From the NCBI GenBank assembly GCA_944739405.2, contig OX123188.2:67661251-67725250 (forward strand): 64,000 bases of DNA, written 5' to 3'. The DNA comes from Euclidia mi (lineage: Eukaryota; Arthropoda; Insecta; Lepidoptera; Erebidae). Under the pieces are notes generated by a model that saw only the letters and a program-made list of their open reading frames with translations, was not told the DNA's origin and made no database searches. Positions within the stretch are counted from its first letter, which is position 1; the number at the start of each line of letters is the position of its first letter. Both the position numbers and the translations under genes were made by a program. Shown here piece after piece: positions 21,496-32,968 of the stretch.

Positions 21496-23716
21496 ATGGT
21501 CCTACATTGTCTTCAATGGATTGTCAGGAGCGCCATACCAAAAAGACATGAGATTTCCCACCTTATTAATACACATAAACCTGTAATTATTGCCTTAGCT
21601 GAGACTTGGCTTCGGCCAACCCAAAATTTTAATTTTTCAGGATATAGCACGTTCCGTCATGACCGCCCTGATGGTTATGGAAGGGCTGCTATCCTTGTTA
21701 GCAACTTAGTCCCTTCTTCTCCACTTTCCTTACCTAGTCATGGGAATGAGATTGATGCTGTTGGAGTTAACATCCTCGGTATCAATTTTATTTCCATTTA
21801 TATTCCTTCCCCAAATACTATAAGTTTTCAGATTATCCACAACATTTGTGTTCTCTTTAAACCTATAATTCTGCTAGGAGACTTTAACTGCCACCACAGT
21901 CTATGGGGTTCTGTTCACAGTGACAGTGCAGGCAATGTATTGGTTGACTTAATAGATGACAGAGGATTATTTGTCCTGAATGATGGGTCAGTAACACGTG
22001 TTCCAAGAATTGGTCAAGCGAAGAGTTGTGTTGATTTGTCTCTATGTTCCTCGAATCTTTCTGCCCAGCTGGACTGGAAGCGTCTAAATTTATGTTATGG
22101 CAGTGACCACTATCCTATTAGCATTACTTTAGTTAGAAGGTCCCTACCCCAGAGAGACAATAATCCCATTTTGAAATACCGATTGCCAGATGCTGACTGG
22201 GATTTGTATAAACAAATCATGCAGGACAAAATTCCCTCCCTACCTAGTGTTTCTAATACCAACATTGACCACTGTTTATTGCAATTTTCCGAGTGTATTT
22301 CTTCCGCAGCCGAAGCTAGGATTCCTCATAAGAATGCAGCTTCAGGTAAGATAGCCTCTGCCCTCTGGTGGGACCGGGATTGTACTCAAATCATCAAAGC
22401 CCGAAATGCTGCTGAACTAACTTATGTTAACAACATGACAATCCAAAATTTGATTGAGTACAATCGGACGGTTGCACGATCCAGACGCCTTTTTAAAAAA
22501 AAGAACGTGAGGGCTGGAAAAAGTTTTGTGCATCCCTTTCTCCAACAACCCCTTCAACCTTTGTGTGGCAGAATTTTAAGAAGTTTAGTCGCGGCTGCTC
22601 CCCTGTCAAATATTCTCCAATCTCTCCAGATTTGGCTTCTCGCTTCTTTAATAAACTTGCTCTGCCTTTCTTTGTCCCTTTACAGGATGAACTCCCGCTG
22701 TCTGCAGATACTGCCTCCAATGACCATTTAGATGCTCCTTTTACCTTACAGGAGTTGGATGCCGTCCTCAAGTATGTTCGTGATTCCGCCCCTGGAGTCG
22801 ATGGTTTCCCTTACTCATTTTATAAAAGAGTTAGCCCTCAGAGCCGCGAATTCCTTTTAAACTTAATTAATACCTGCTTCACTCTTAGTTATATTCCGGA
22901 CATATGGAAGACACAGCTGATCAATCCCATTTTAAAACCCGGTAAATCTCCTAATTCCCCAGACCATTTCCGGCCAGTCGCAAAATTTTCGAGCATCTTA
23001 TTAAAAACTAGACTAGAGTGGTATGTTGAAAACCAAGGCCTCCTTGCTAATTCTCAATATGGTTTTCGTAGGGATTCTAGTACCATGGATAGTATCAGCA
23101 TCCTGATGACAGATATTCGGATTGCATTTAGCAAGAATGAATCGGTGCTTGCGGTCTTTTTGGATATTTCAGCAGCTTACGACAATGTCCTTCTTGCTGT
23201 ACTCAGAAGTAAGCTACGTCAGCTGAGTATACCGCCAAGAATGCTAAATTGTATCTGCAACCTCCTTTCAGACCGTAAAGTCAAGTTACACTGTTCAGGA
23301 GATAATATTGGACCGAGAACTGTTTGGCGCGGTCTTCCACAAGGTTCGGTATTGAGCGTGAGACGTGTAAATACTATATAGTATTTACACGTCTCACGCT
23401 CAGATTTACATAGGTCTCTCAACATCGACTGTCAAATACTTCAATACGCCGATGACATATGTTTATATTTACAGAAAGCGTCAATTGCGGATGCTCATGA
23501 ATCCATGCAGATATCCCTCAACTCCCTAAACCTTTGGCTCAACTTCCATGGACTCAGCCTTTCACCTGCTAAAAGCTCGGCTGTAGTCTACTCTCGTAAG
23601 AGAATACTTCCAAGGCTTCTTCTCGAGATTGAAGGTTCTCCCATAAAGTTCGAGGACAATGTCAAATTTTTAGGTATTATCTTAGACTCAAAACTATCTG
23701 GCGCTTCTCATTATCT
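21496..23716 (+). pseudogene. LINE-A ORF2, endonuclease and reverse transcriptase part
   Basis: First two-thirds of a LINE ORF2. The endonuclease (21496 to about 22490) shows ALAETWLRP, GDFNCHHSLWGS and SDHYPISI. A frameshift follows in the A-run at about 22493-22503. The RT continues from there (TLQELDAVLKYVRDSAPG, FRPVAKFSSILLKTR, FLDISAAYDN, GLPQGSVLS) to 23352. A 50-nt perfect palindrome at 23353-23402 breaks the frame just before the catalytic block. The protein resumes with DLHRSLNIDCQILQYADD and KFLGIILDSKL and stops matching near 23716, where about 5.1 kb of inserted DNA begins. The 3' third is at 28870-30344. With CCHC ORF1 and RNase H it most resembles the I/Jockey group. Confidence 0.85.
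23353..23402. repeat. Perfect 50-nt palindrome inside LINE-A RT
   Basis: Loopless perfect palindrome centred at 23377/23378 (left arm begins tgagcgtgagacgtgtaaat). It replaces or displaces the codons between GLPQGSVLS and the YADD block. Confidence 0.95.
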
Positions 23717-24099
23717 ATATATTAAAAGAATTTGTGTTTTATAATACGAGTCGGCCAGCCCGTTCTACCCAACCGATTCGGATGATTTTTTTAAATGAAA
23801 GTTCTTGCTGCAGAGATTTGTCATCAAGTATTAGAAATTATCTAACTTGCACATTCATCAAGTTATATGCAAAAACAGTTTTCTCCCATACATTTTTTAT
23901 GTTTTCGTAGCCGTAGTCAATGACTTTCTGCTTCTATATATCTGCTACTCATTGAGGTAGGCGTTTCGTTGTAGGCCTAAAACACGCGCTGAAAAGAGCT
24001 CTTTCATTTGATGGTATGCTCATTTAAATTGGGTAAGTTTGAAGGAAGATAGGTGTGGACATTGAACTTATTTTTCAATATTTTCCTATAAATTTCTTA
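23717..24099. other. Unassigned repeat remnant between LINE-A and TTA element
   Basis: Noncoding. 'acgagtcggccagcccgttc' followed by 'acccaaccgattcggatga' resembles sequence shared by many lepidopteran dispersed repeats. I see no clear boundaries. Confidence 0.4.
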
Positions 24100-27059
24100 G
24101 GCCCCCCTCACATTGGGCGTCAGCGTCTACGCAGCGGCACCCCGGCGTATACGCGGCGTCTACGCGGCGTCGACGCCGCGACAGCCGAGCGTACTTTGAG
24201 CGACCGGCTGCTTACCACTAGAGATGTTCGCTTTATCATAGATAACTTGATAAGTAACATATTATTTTGTATTAACCATATAATCTGTTATTTATAAAGC
24301 CCAATAAGATGCTATGCTATTTTGTTTGAATATAAGTAAAGCCATTATATCCTAGGTATAACATAGGATTGTCACTTAGCAGAGCTTTTAGGCCGCCCGC
24401 ACTTTGGGTATGCGTGTTCCTTGAGCGGCCGCTCGGCGTGCGCTAGGCGGGCATTCTTCGTGCGCTACCACTTCGCAGTTGTATGCACCTATTGTGTCAT
24501 AAAACAAAATTAACAGATCTGTCACTGGCCTAAAACTGTTTTTATTTACCCTTAATTTGATGAAGTCCAGTGTGACGGACATAAATTTAAAAGAAATCGT
24601 GTTAGTTTTTTATTTGATATTCATAAATTGGTGGTCGACTCAATGTTTATGTATACCATAAAGTAATAGTAAAAATAATATCATGATGGTGGGAACACTG
24701 CGTATGTCAGTCTTGACACAAAATGTCTGGGAAACGGCGGCCACCTATTTTGCTCAAGGTATTTATTATTATTTTTCCTCTTATTGCGAATAAATGCATG
24801 AAAATTTAGGCTTATTTATTAGAAAATAAATTATAGATTATGATACAAAACAAAATAATATACGCTTCTTTTCATTTATCTTGTGTTTTTGTGAGTAAAG
24901 TGTTCTGTCCGCTGTGGCGGACATCGCCAAATTGAGTTTGCTCTTGCTTTTTTTTGTGTGGTGCTAAATAATTATATGGATATGCATAAAAATTTACCTA
25001 TTATATTAGCGCTGCGAACATAACCTGCTATAAAAAATATTATTACGTTATGCTATAATATTTAGATGTAGCAGTTTAGCACACCTCTACTCACAAACCC
25101 GTCATACGCTACAGTGTTGCCAGCTTAGAAGATTTTCCGCTAAGACTGGTGATTTTAAGTGGCAGAAATAAATCAGCAGACGCACACAATGAAAATTAAT
25201 CTGTAAACTGCTACGTTAAGAACAATTAATTCGTCTGATAATTACAAACAAATGAAAAACAGCCTTTGTTTTGAAATAACTTGTACGTTGATTTATTAAA
25301 AATGATTTATAGTTACTTAAAAGAGAACTTATTACTTGTGTGCGACTGATCGTAAATGTAATGTAAGAAAATCTTAGTGGACATAACTGTGTTTATGTCA
25401 TGTGTCTAGTTAAGAACAATATTTCTTAGTGGTTTATGGTAGTTTTAGTATTCAGATCAGATGGAAATTAGATTTAGTTGTTGGCAGCACTAGTGAGGTC
25501 ATCCGCTGTACCACAATGTAAAAAACCAACAGAAGTTAAACTTATACGTAGACGGTCACGCGAGTGTTATCATAATTATCTGGTATATACGGAATAACTA
25601 TTACGGAAATGGTACTCGTATCTAGTTTTTTAATTGATTATTGAGAATAAAACTGCTAAAAAACCGATGCTAAGAAAAATATTTTCAATGCCAGCCCATT
25701 AGTCTATTGAAATGTTACATACATTTTTTAGGACTTAGCGTACATTTGTCAGAAGACGCAATTTTATTTCATAGATGCCAAGTAGAGAGCCCTCGTCCTG
25801 CGGCCGCCATCTTGTAAAGAGTGGTACAAATGGGTTTTCTAGTATATCTGGCAAACTATTTGCTGCACAGAAAAATTTCAACACATGATGAGTTGCAAAT
25901 TAAATTCTCTATAACTTTGGCCCCGTAGTATTTAGTCGTAAAATAATAAATAAAAAGTTACAAACGAAAATCGAGTGCAATTTGTAACAATTTTCTTTTC
26001 AATGAGTTGTAGTTTTTTCGTCCACAGGAATAAAAAAATCTATTTAATTTATCTTTACTATCAAAACCAAACCAAAACAAGAACCTCTTACTTGAGATCC
26101 CGCAGCCTCCAAGACTACCATTAGGTCCAATTTTAACTCATCGCAACGATCATGACAACAGGGGGTTGGCAAAATATGGACAAAACTCTAAAACAACGGC
26201 ACTCTGTGGGCTATTGAAGTTGATGTTCCGCCCAAGTAAAGGAAACTGCAATATTCTGCAGCACCTCAATATTCTGGGGAAAGACGCTGCAAAATAATTG
26301 GAAATATCAGTGCCAATTATGATTTACCGACAAATTGCCTTTTTTTTGCTATAGTTCTTCTAAAGCTCTATTAGATTATAGGCCGCAGCCTAGCTCATAA
26401 AAAGACTAAAGATGTGTCTTTAGTCTATATAATCATGAAGAAACGTTATAATAACCTAAAGAAAACAATATCATAGAAAAACTTTTTATTCATGGTTTTA
26501 CGACAAATAGTGTCAGAACCAAAGTTGTACAGAATTTAATTTGCAGTAAAAATGCTTGAACCATATCTTAGCGTGATCAATAGTTTACCAGATGAATAAG
26601 AAAAACCATCCATGCCCGCACTCTTTCCAAGATAGTGGCCGAGGGAAAAGAGGTACGACCTCACAAATTTAGATCAAGCCTTAAAGTAGCCGGCCCTACA
26701 CATCTGTAAAAAAAATAGGTGGTAATTATCTTCAAAAGCGATAATTAACTTAATAATAATTTGTTGTTCTTTGTTGCCCTATGTTTGCACAAAAATCAGT
26801 ACAAGACCCGTGGCTGAAGCGGATGGCACCTATATTTCGCGTTATACCTGACCTTTCTGAGATAGCCTATCGGTAAGCGACGTATATGTGTGCGTTGCTC
26901 GAGTGCACTTTGTATGTAGTTTAACTTCTGTTAGTTTTTTGTGGCTTTGAGATGCCGCCGCAGAAAACGCGGCGTCTACGTGGCGTCGATTCCGCGTAGA
27001 CGCCGCGTCGACGCCGAGGTGTCGCTGCATTGACGCTGACGCCTAATATGAGGGAGGCC
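24100..27059. mobile_element. 2.96-kb TIR element with TTA duplication (PIF/Harbinger-like, noncoding)
   Basis: Left end ggcccccctcacattgggcg and right end (complement) ggcctccctcatattaggcg, with terminal inverted repeats of about 45 bp carrying GC-rich motifs (gtctacgc, gcggcgtc). TTA occurs at both 24097-24099 and 27060-27062. A 3-bp TWA duplication is typical of PIF/Harbinger. The 2.9-kb interior is AT-rich with no transposase frame. A GC-rich block at about 24390-24450 looks like the end of another, truncated TIR element. Non-autonomous; superfamily inferred from duplication and ends. Confidence 0.75.
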
Positions 27060-27162
27060 TTAAGATTCCATTGCTTTCTCTCTACATGGACGGTTCTAAA
27101 TTTAAATTATTTTTTATGGCATCTAATAAGTTCCTTGCGGTAACTGCCAGGAAAAACCGTTA

Positions 27163-27739
27163 GGCTAAGAACTCACGGAGCGATTTTCACCCGCGACCGC
27201 CGCGGTGGTAGAACTGCGGTTTTATTTCGAAACTCACGAGACAGGTTATTTGCGCGGTTTCGCAGCCGCCGCGGCTGCGATCATCGCCCGCAGACGTGGC
27301 GGGCGATGATCGCAAGACGGGCGGTTGCAAGACGGACAGTAAAACTATCAGTTGAGATCTAGAGCGCCATGGACCCATTTTATAATGTTTGTTAATTTTA
27401 AATATGCACAAACATTTGTCACGATGCCACAAGTCACAGGCTGGTGCAAAATGACGTTGGTTGGTTTCTGTACTCGCCTCTCGCCCGCGACCGCAGGCCG
27501 CCAACCGACCGCAGAGCGCGCGGGCGCCACCCGCCGAGGCTGCGGTAGACCGCGGCCCACACGATTCCACTAGTTGCCCGCCGGTGCAGCGGGAACCGCA
27601 AACAACCGCGCACGTCGCATGCGCAAAACGCGTCGTGAGTTGTGCTTTAATTTTTTACATATATATCTGCATTCTACAGAAGCTGCGGGCCCGCATCCGC
27701 GGCGGTCGCGGGTGAAAATCGCTCCGTGAGTTCTTAGCC
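27163..27739. mobile_element. 577-bp TIR element with TTA duplication (Harbinger-like MITE)
   Basis: Ends ggctaagaactcacggagcg and its exact complement, with about 43-bp terminal inverted repeats reaching gcgaccgccgcgg. TTA flanks the element at 27160-27162 and 27740-27742. The interior is GC-rich and includes a perfect 15-nt hairpin (arms 27277-27291 and 27299-27313). It has no transposase; the frames in it come from GC-rich DNA on both strands. Confidence 0.82.
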
Positions 27740-27742
27740 TTA

Positions 27743-28240
27743 TGCCTCCTTTCATACGGATGTGAGTGTGGTGGTGTGTAAAATTATACCCGATGTTGGT
27801 AAAATTATCACTATAGTGAATTATCGCTGATGGCAGGTAATATTCCCCGAATGTTACCAGTTAACCTTAAGGAATTTTCCCCCTTTTTTTGTATCGCGAA
27901 TAAATCCAGTTACGGACTGTTCCTCAAAGGGACCCCTCCGCCAACTTTGTACCGAGTTTGGGGCAGGTGGAGGGGGGGTGTGTGGCTCGGCTCTCCCCCC
28001 TAGGTATTCGGGGGCCATACCCACTAAAACACCGCGGTGTTCCTGTATCGAACCTCATGATGGAGTCGCGGTAACGACGTCAGAATACCCGCGACCCGAG
28101 GAATTTTCCCCAAATATAGTGAAATTTCCGCCTAATGTTGGGAAAATCAACCCTACAGACGGGTAAATTACGTTTTATGTTAGGAAAATGTTTATGTTTT
28201 TAAATTACGGACTTTCTTCGGGCATCTTATTTTTTTTCTC
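27743..28240. other. GC/C-run-rich unassigned repeat
   Basis: Noncoding stretch with runs of C or G and repeated 'gaattttcccc'/'ggaaaat' motifs around 27865-28190. I do not recognise the family and see no gene. Confidence 0.4.
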
Positions 28241-28244
28241 ATCA

Positions 28245-28465
28245 TCAGCCTTTAACAGTCCACTGCTGGATTAGGCCTCTCCATTGAAAGGAGGAATTGG
28301 CCTACTATACCACGCTGGCCAAACGGGTTGGTATAGGGTTTTTATCAAGTTTTCCTTCTCTTACAGTGCTGTTCTATGCATAAAATGCTCCCTCTGTCGG
28401 CTCTTACGACACCCATGGGACGATATGGGGTGGTGACAATCCGTATTCTTAATCCGTCACCACAC
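28245..28465. mobile_element. LINE/SINE 3'-end fragment
   Basis: Contains catcatcagcctttaacagt, ccactgctggattaggcctc and 'cgacacccatgggacgatat', sequences seen at the 3' ends of common lepidopteran retroposons. It ends in gtcaccacacgg followed by a T-run. No coding capacity. Confidence 0.6.
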
Positions 28466-28534
28466 GGTTTTTTTTTATGTGGAACATATTACAGCGGTTC
28501 ATAGTACTATTGTCATATAATTATATTACAAGTG

Positions 28535-28805
28535 GTAGTTATGGTAGAAATTGTAGCTTTGGTAAGAATAGTAGTTTTGAGAGAAAAGGTACGTTGGACA
28601 GCACCGGCAGTTTTGGTAGAAATGGTAGTTTAAAAAAAATGGTACATATGATAGTATTAGTACGAATAGTAGTTTCTGTACAAATAGCAGTTTTGATAGG
28701 AATAGTATTTTCGGTACGAATAGTAGTTTTGGTAGAACTGTCACTTACGATTGCTACCAAAGCTACCATTCCTACCAAAACTACCATTTTAGCAAAACTG
28801 CTAAT
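28535..28805. repeat. Minisatellite that reverses orientation
   Basis: Degenerate 15-18-bp units of the type ggtagttttggtagaaat run on the + strand to about 28745. From about 28752 to 28805 the same unit is present as its reverse complement (gctaccaaagctaccattcc, taccaaaactaccat). The array can therefore fold on itself. Long frames on both strands here are repeat artefacts. Confidence 0.85.
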
Positions 28806-28869
28806 CCTATGTAAGAGCTTTTTTATAATATTAAAATATGCTGTGGAGCAGCATGGGTCCTCTAGTATT

Positions 28870-30344
28870 AATTATTTTGTAAGCAAATTATTGCGCTTGC
28901 GGGTGTTTGGTGGGGAGCGCATCCTTTCACCCTTAAACTCATTTACAACGCAACTATCAGAAGTCTATTACATTATGGTACATTTTTGCTGGAGCCCTGC
29001 AGTAAAGTTGCAATGGCTAAACTAGACTCCATTCAGTCGAAGAGTCTACGCATAGTTTTAGGCTGCATGAGATCCACACCAATTAATGGTCTTCAAGTAG
29101 AGAGTGGTGATCACCCCCTTTACCTGCGCAGGCAATTCCTTGCAGACAAATTTGTTTTTAAAAGATTTTTTATAAACAACCACAATATTCTTCCCAAACT
29201 TGCCCACTTAGATAATCTTTTGGACCAGAGTGATTACTGGAGACACAAGGACCCCCCCTAATTTTTAAATTTCTATAGAAAGATCCAGCTAAAACAAGAA
29301 GCTGTTAATATTCAACAGTGTTCCAAAATTCCTCTCTATTATTCTCCATATAAAGCCTTAATTTACTATCCAAATTATTTCATCACTGCCCTGAATAAAG
29401 ATTCTTATCAAGTCAATGCTCAATTTTCTACCCTGGTTGAAGCTCATTGGAGCGAATATCATATTTTTTTCACTGATGCCTCAAAGTTGTCTCCAGATGG
29501 TAAAACAGGCATTTCAGTATTCTATGAAAACTCAAAAATTATCCTCCAGTTTCAATGTCCCCCTGAATCTTCTGTGTTTACTGGCGAGTGTATAGGCATT
29601 CTTGAAGCATGTTTATTTATCCTTTCTCATGATGCCATTTCTAAGGCTATCATTTTTTCAGACAGTAAAAGTTCCCTGGAGGCTATCATTAAAAATCCTT
29701 TCAGGAATAACATTCGTAGCCCTATTATCATGGCAATTAGGAACTGCTTGCATTCATGTGTTGAGAAGGATATAGAGGTTGTCCTGGTATGCATTCCTGG
29801 TCATTCTGGCATTACTGACAATTAATGTGCAGATGAGTATGCCAAAGAGGCTGTTAATAGTAGCTTGGTTGATCTTAAATACTATTCCATCCAAGTTTAT
29901 GACTTACTGCATACATGCAAGGTAGATTTGCACAAATCCTGGCAGTCTTTGTGGTCTGAGTCAAGTAAAACAAAGGGCTCTATATATGCCTTAATCCAAC
30001 CTGACATTCCAATTAAGTCTTGGTTTTATAAATTCAAAAAGACTCCTAAAATCGTAACCTCCGTTATTTGCAGAATCCGCCTTGGCCATTGCTGCTCCCC
30101 TGTTTTCCTACATAAGATCAGAGTTCGTGACAATTCTTTGTGTGAATGTGGCCTGGATGAGGGTACCCTGGACCATATATTCCTTAATTGCCCATTAAAA
30201 AAAGCCTTGCCATTAGAACAACTTGTATCCAAATTAAATATTCAGTACCCAGTTAATGTACGCCACCTCTTATCCTTTTTTCCAAATCCTATAATAATTT
30301 GTGCTTTTATTAAATTTATCTCTATTAACACAATAAAACTATAA
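28870..30344 (+). pseudogene. LINE-A ORF2, C-terminal part with RNase H
   Basis: Continuation of LINE-A ORF2 after the insertion. It begins with the post-RT block GVWWGAHPFTLKLIYNATIR and LHYGTFLLEP and passes through KLDSIQSKSLRIVLGCMR. A frameshift follows in the C-run at 29250-29262. The RNase H domain (29460-29870) shows FFTDASKLSPDGKTG, ECIGILEA, FSDSKSSLEAI and IPGHSGITDN. An in-frame TAA (29823-29825) falls just before the last acidic motif CADEYAKE. The C-terminal Cys/His cluster (CECGLDEGTLDHIFLNC) ends near 30190 and the final stop is at 30342-30344. Not functional. Confidence 0.85.
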
Positions 30345-30388
30345 TATGTATTAGAATTTTAATTGTTTGTCTTAGCGCTAGTTCAGAC

Positions 30389-30730
30389 ATGCGGGAACCG
30401 CGCGTTCACGAATCGCACGGTTTGAAACCGCAAAATTGTGATGCTATTCAGACACCGGCGGTTATTATGCGATTATCGTGCGGGAATAACGTCAGTTTGC
30501 TGAAAATGGAGGTCGACGAAGAAGTGTGTTTACTGTGGTTGCTCATTGAAAAAAAGAAAAGAAAAAGGCGGTATTGGGTGCATCCAATATTAAGTGACCG
30601 ACTAGTACATGGTCAGTTCGTAACTTTATATCCCAATTTAAGAAAGTATGATAAAAATTTTTTTGACTATTTGAGAATGTCAATAAAATCTTTTGATGAA
30701 CTAATTGAACTGATCTGGCAAGATATTTAA
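30389..30730 (+). pseudogene. PIF/Harbinger transposase N-terminal fragment (first copy)
   Basis: A 113-codon open frame whose second half reads RRYWVHPILSDRLVHGQF, TLYPNLRKYDKNFFDYLRMS and IKSFDELIELI. This is the typical N-terminal entry of HARBI1-like nucleases (RRYWVHPL...F..YFRMS..TFDELL). The catalytic DDE domain is absent: the frame stops at 30728-30730 and the rest of the element is noncoding. The first 40 codons overlap the TIR and are probably not native protein. Confidence 0.78.
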
Positions 30731-31081
30731 ATAGTTTAATAAATAGTTCAGTATCGAAACGATCCATGGCGAACTCACGAGCTGTGACGTGCTAACCGCG
30801 CGGGATCCGCAACACAACTGAACGCGAAGTAAAGACTCCATAGTAATAGAAACGCGTGGGAGCAGCGCGATTCTATAGTAGTCTTACATTGGCGTAGCTC
30901 TGAAAAAAACACATGACGTCATTTACCACAAGAGGACTTTCAAGCAAGCCATAAACCACGAAGCCCAGACGCGGATTACCAAACAATCGATTGTCACTCC
31001 AAGTCTAGCTCTATCTAAATGCACGCCTTGCATTAGTCTATACCAAAACAATATTCCGTTATTTTAAGCGCTAGTTCAGAC

Positions 31082-31321
31082 ATGCGGGAACCGCGCGTTC
31101 ACGAATCGCGCGGTTTGAAACCGCAAAATTGTGATGCTATTCAGACACCGGCGGTTATTATGCGATTTTCGTGCGGGGATAACGTCAGTTTGAAAATGGA
31201 GGTCGACGAAGAAGGGTGTTTACTGTGGTTGCTCTTTCAAAAAAAGAAAAGAAAAACGCGGTATTGGGTACATCCAATATTAAGTGACCGACTTGTAAAA
31301 AAATTCAAATATCTCCACTAA
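31082..31321 (+). pseudogene. PIF/Harbinger transposase fragment (second copy)
   Basis: A 79-codon frame nearly identical to the first copy through RYWVHPILSDRLV. It then leaves the transposase sequence at an insertion/deletion near 31295 and stops. About 100 bp unrelated to the first copy (31296-31399) replace the FFDYLRMS region, and the shared sequence resumes near 31400. Confidence 0.72.
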
Positions 31322-31691
31322 CTCTTGCCAAGCTTGGTTCTTGATAATTTTATTTGACACACTGAATATCCTATATTGCAGGTCTCTTCGCCACTTCATC
31401 AATAAATAGTTCAGTGTCGAAACGATCCATGGCTAACTCACGAACTGTGACGTGCTAACCGCGCGGTATCCGCAACGCATCTGAACGCGAAGTAAAGACT
31501 CCATAGTAATAGAAACGCGCGGGAGCAGCGCGATTCTATTTTCTGGCGGTTGGGTTGCGGTAACCGCGCGGTTCGATTAACCGCGCGGTTATGTCTGAAC
31601 GATTACTGAATAACTCATACAAATAAGACTCGCGCGATTTCCATGCGATTCTGAAATCGCGTGGTTCCCGCCGTGTCTGAACTAGCGCTTA

Positions 31692-32309
31692 TTGTATATC
31701 AATTATTGTATTAACTATCATCTGTAACTGTGATCGTCTTTTGTTTCAGGCTCGAATCTAACACCACAATAATTAGTATGGTATATCAATACTGCCTAAT
31801 GCTTCGTTGCCCATAAGTGTTCCTAGTCATTACACGACACTGGCAGAAATTGTCGAAAAGTTGTCGACAGATTGCCATTAAAAAAAAAAAAGAAAAACCC
31901 TCCGTCCAGTAGGATCTCTAGGATATCGAGTAGGTACATCACCAGAGTTCGGCATACACTTGTACCTACCTAGATTACTTTTGTTATTAGAATTGCATCA
32001 TCTTAACATTCCGTCATCTTTTATTAATTTAGGACAGATTAAGAACCTTGTACTTTCATTACTCATACAGTCACGTAAAAATAAACATTATTAATAAGTG
32101 AATACTTGTAAGCACGCTAGAAAAGTAAGCAGTCGGTATAACGATCTTGTAACGAACAGTTCTACAATAAAAAGTCACTTCCGTTCACTGGACTTCTTAT
32201 TCGACAAACCTGAACTTCAAACTACACCGAAACACAGAACACGCATCTTACACCACACGAGCCGACAAACACTTACTCGCAAATGTCGGATAAGAAGTAG
32301 AATTTATCG
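31692..32309. other. No gene seen
   Basis: AT-rich sequence. It may contain the 5' end of the gypsy element G1, but I see no LTR or primer-binding site that I can support. Confidence 0.35.
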
Positions 32310-32484
32310 ATTTATAATAATCAACTACCGGTTTACGCAGCGGGAGTGTAGCGACTGCCAAGTCGAAGGTCGCGGGTTCGATTCTCGCTCAAGTCAAACA
32401 TTTGTGAGAATGAATATATATCCTGGTCTGGGTGTTTATTTGTACTTAGGTATAATATGTACATATCTATGTACATACATACAT
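32310..32484 (+). mobile_element. tRNA-derived SINE
   Basis: Head with an A-box-like gcgggagtgtagcgactg and a strong B-box ggttcgattct (32373-32383). It is followed by a tail ending in (TACA)n at about 32460-32486. Noncoding. Confidence 0.65.
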
Positions 32485-32700
32485 ACATAGACTCACGCCT
32501 GTTTCCACGAAGGGGTAGGCAGAGGCATATTAAACGCCCACTTTTCGCCAGTGTTTTGATCCCACGTAATAAGTGGCGAGCCTATTGCCGCTTTTCGGGA
32601 TATTTTGAGTGCCAGAGTCTCGTCCGTTGATCGGCAGGTGCACCACTTGCAGGTGAGGTTGGCTTGGGACCCTAAGTTCTTGGTGGGAACCATATGCACC
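32485..32700. repeat. Dispersed repeat, relative at 60997-61130
   Basis: Starts actcacgcctgtttccacga and contains 'gtaggcagaggcatattaaa' and 'gcgagcctattgcc'. The same order of motifs, diverged, is present at 60997-61130. The 'actcacgcctgt' start is also a LINE 3'-end signature (compare its complement at 62225-62240). Confidence 0.65.
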
Positions 32701-32968
32701 TTTGCATATCTATGTATTCATACCCAAAAAAAGATTGAACTTGTGTTATGGGTAGGTACCAGGTCTCTCAGAAATTGGTATCAATCTGGTACCAGGCCAT
32801 TGGCTGTCTCGTACACGGCATTGATGACAAGTTTATAGAATGGGGGCAGGTTCGTGCATGTTTGATGAACCGGAGCAGGTCCTTAATTATTTACGAACAG
32901 TTTCGCAGCACGAAAATAATACTTTGACATCTCACGTTCGCAATTGAAGTAATGTAGTTTCTAAAAAT

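Larger units (their letters stand above)
30375..31688. mobile_element. PIF/Harbinger element doublet
   Basis: Two related copies in direct orientation, the first from 30375 and the second from 31068. Both begin gcgctagttcagacatgcgg. The second ends at 31688 with the complementary ccgtgtctgaactagcgc. TTA precedes the first left end (30372-30374) and follows the only right end (31689-31691); TAA precedes the inner left end. The first copy stops matching near 30878, so it has no right TIR. Both encode an N-terminal transposase fragment. The interior is rich in accgcgcggtt motifs. Confidence 0.8.

Noticed and set aside
27187..27755. Ala/Arg-rich frames in the 577-bp MITE
   Set aside because: They arise from GC-rich inverted repeats and occur on both strands.
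28477..29025. 182-codon frame
   Set aside because: It runs through the minisatellite and joins LINE-A in the wrong frame.
32325..32395. Functional tRNA gene
   Set aside because: A and B boxes are present, but no cloverleaf could be drawn and a SINE tail follows.
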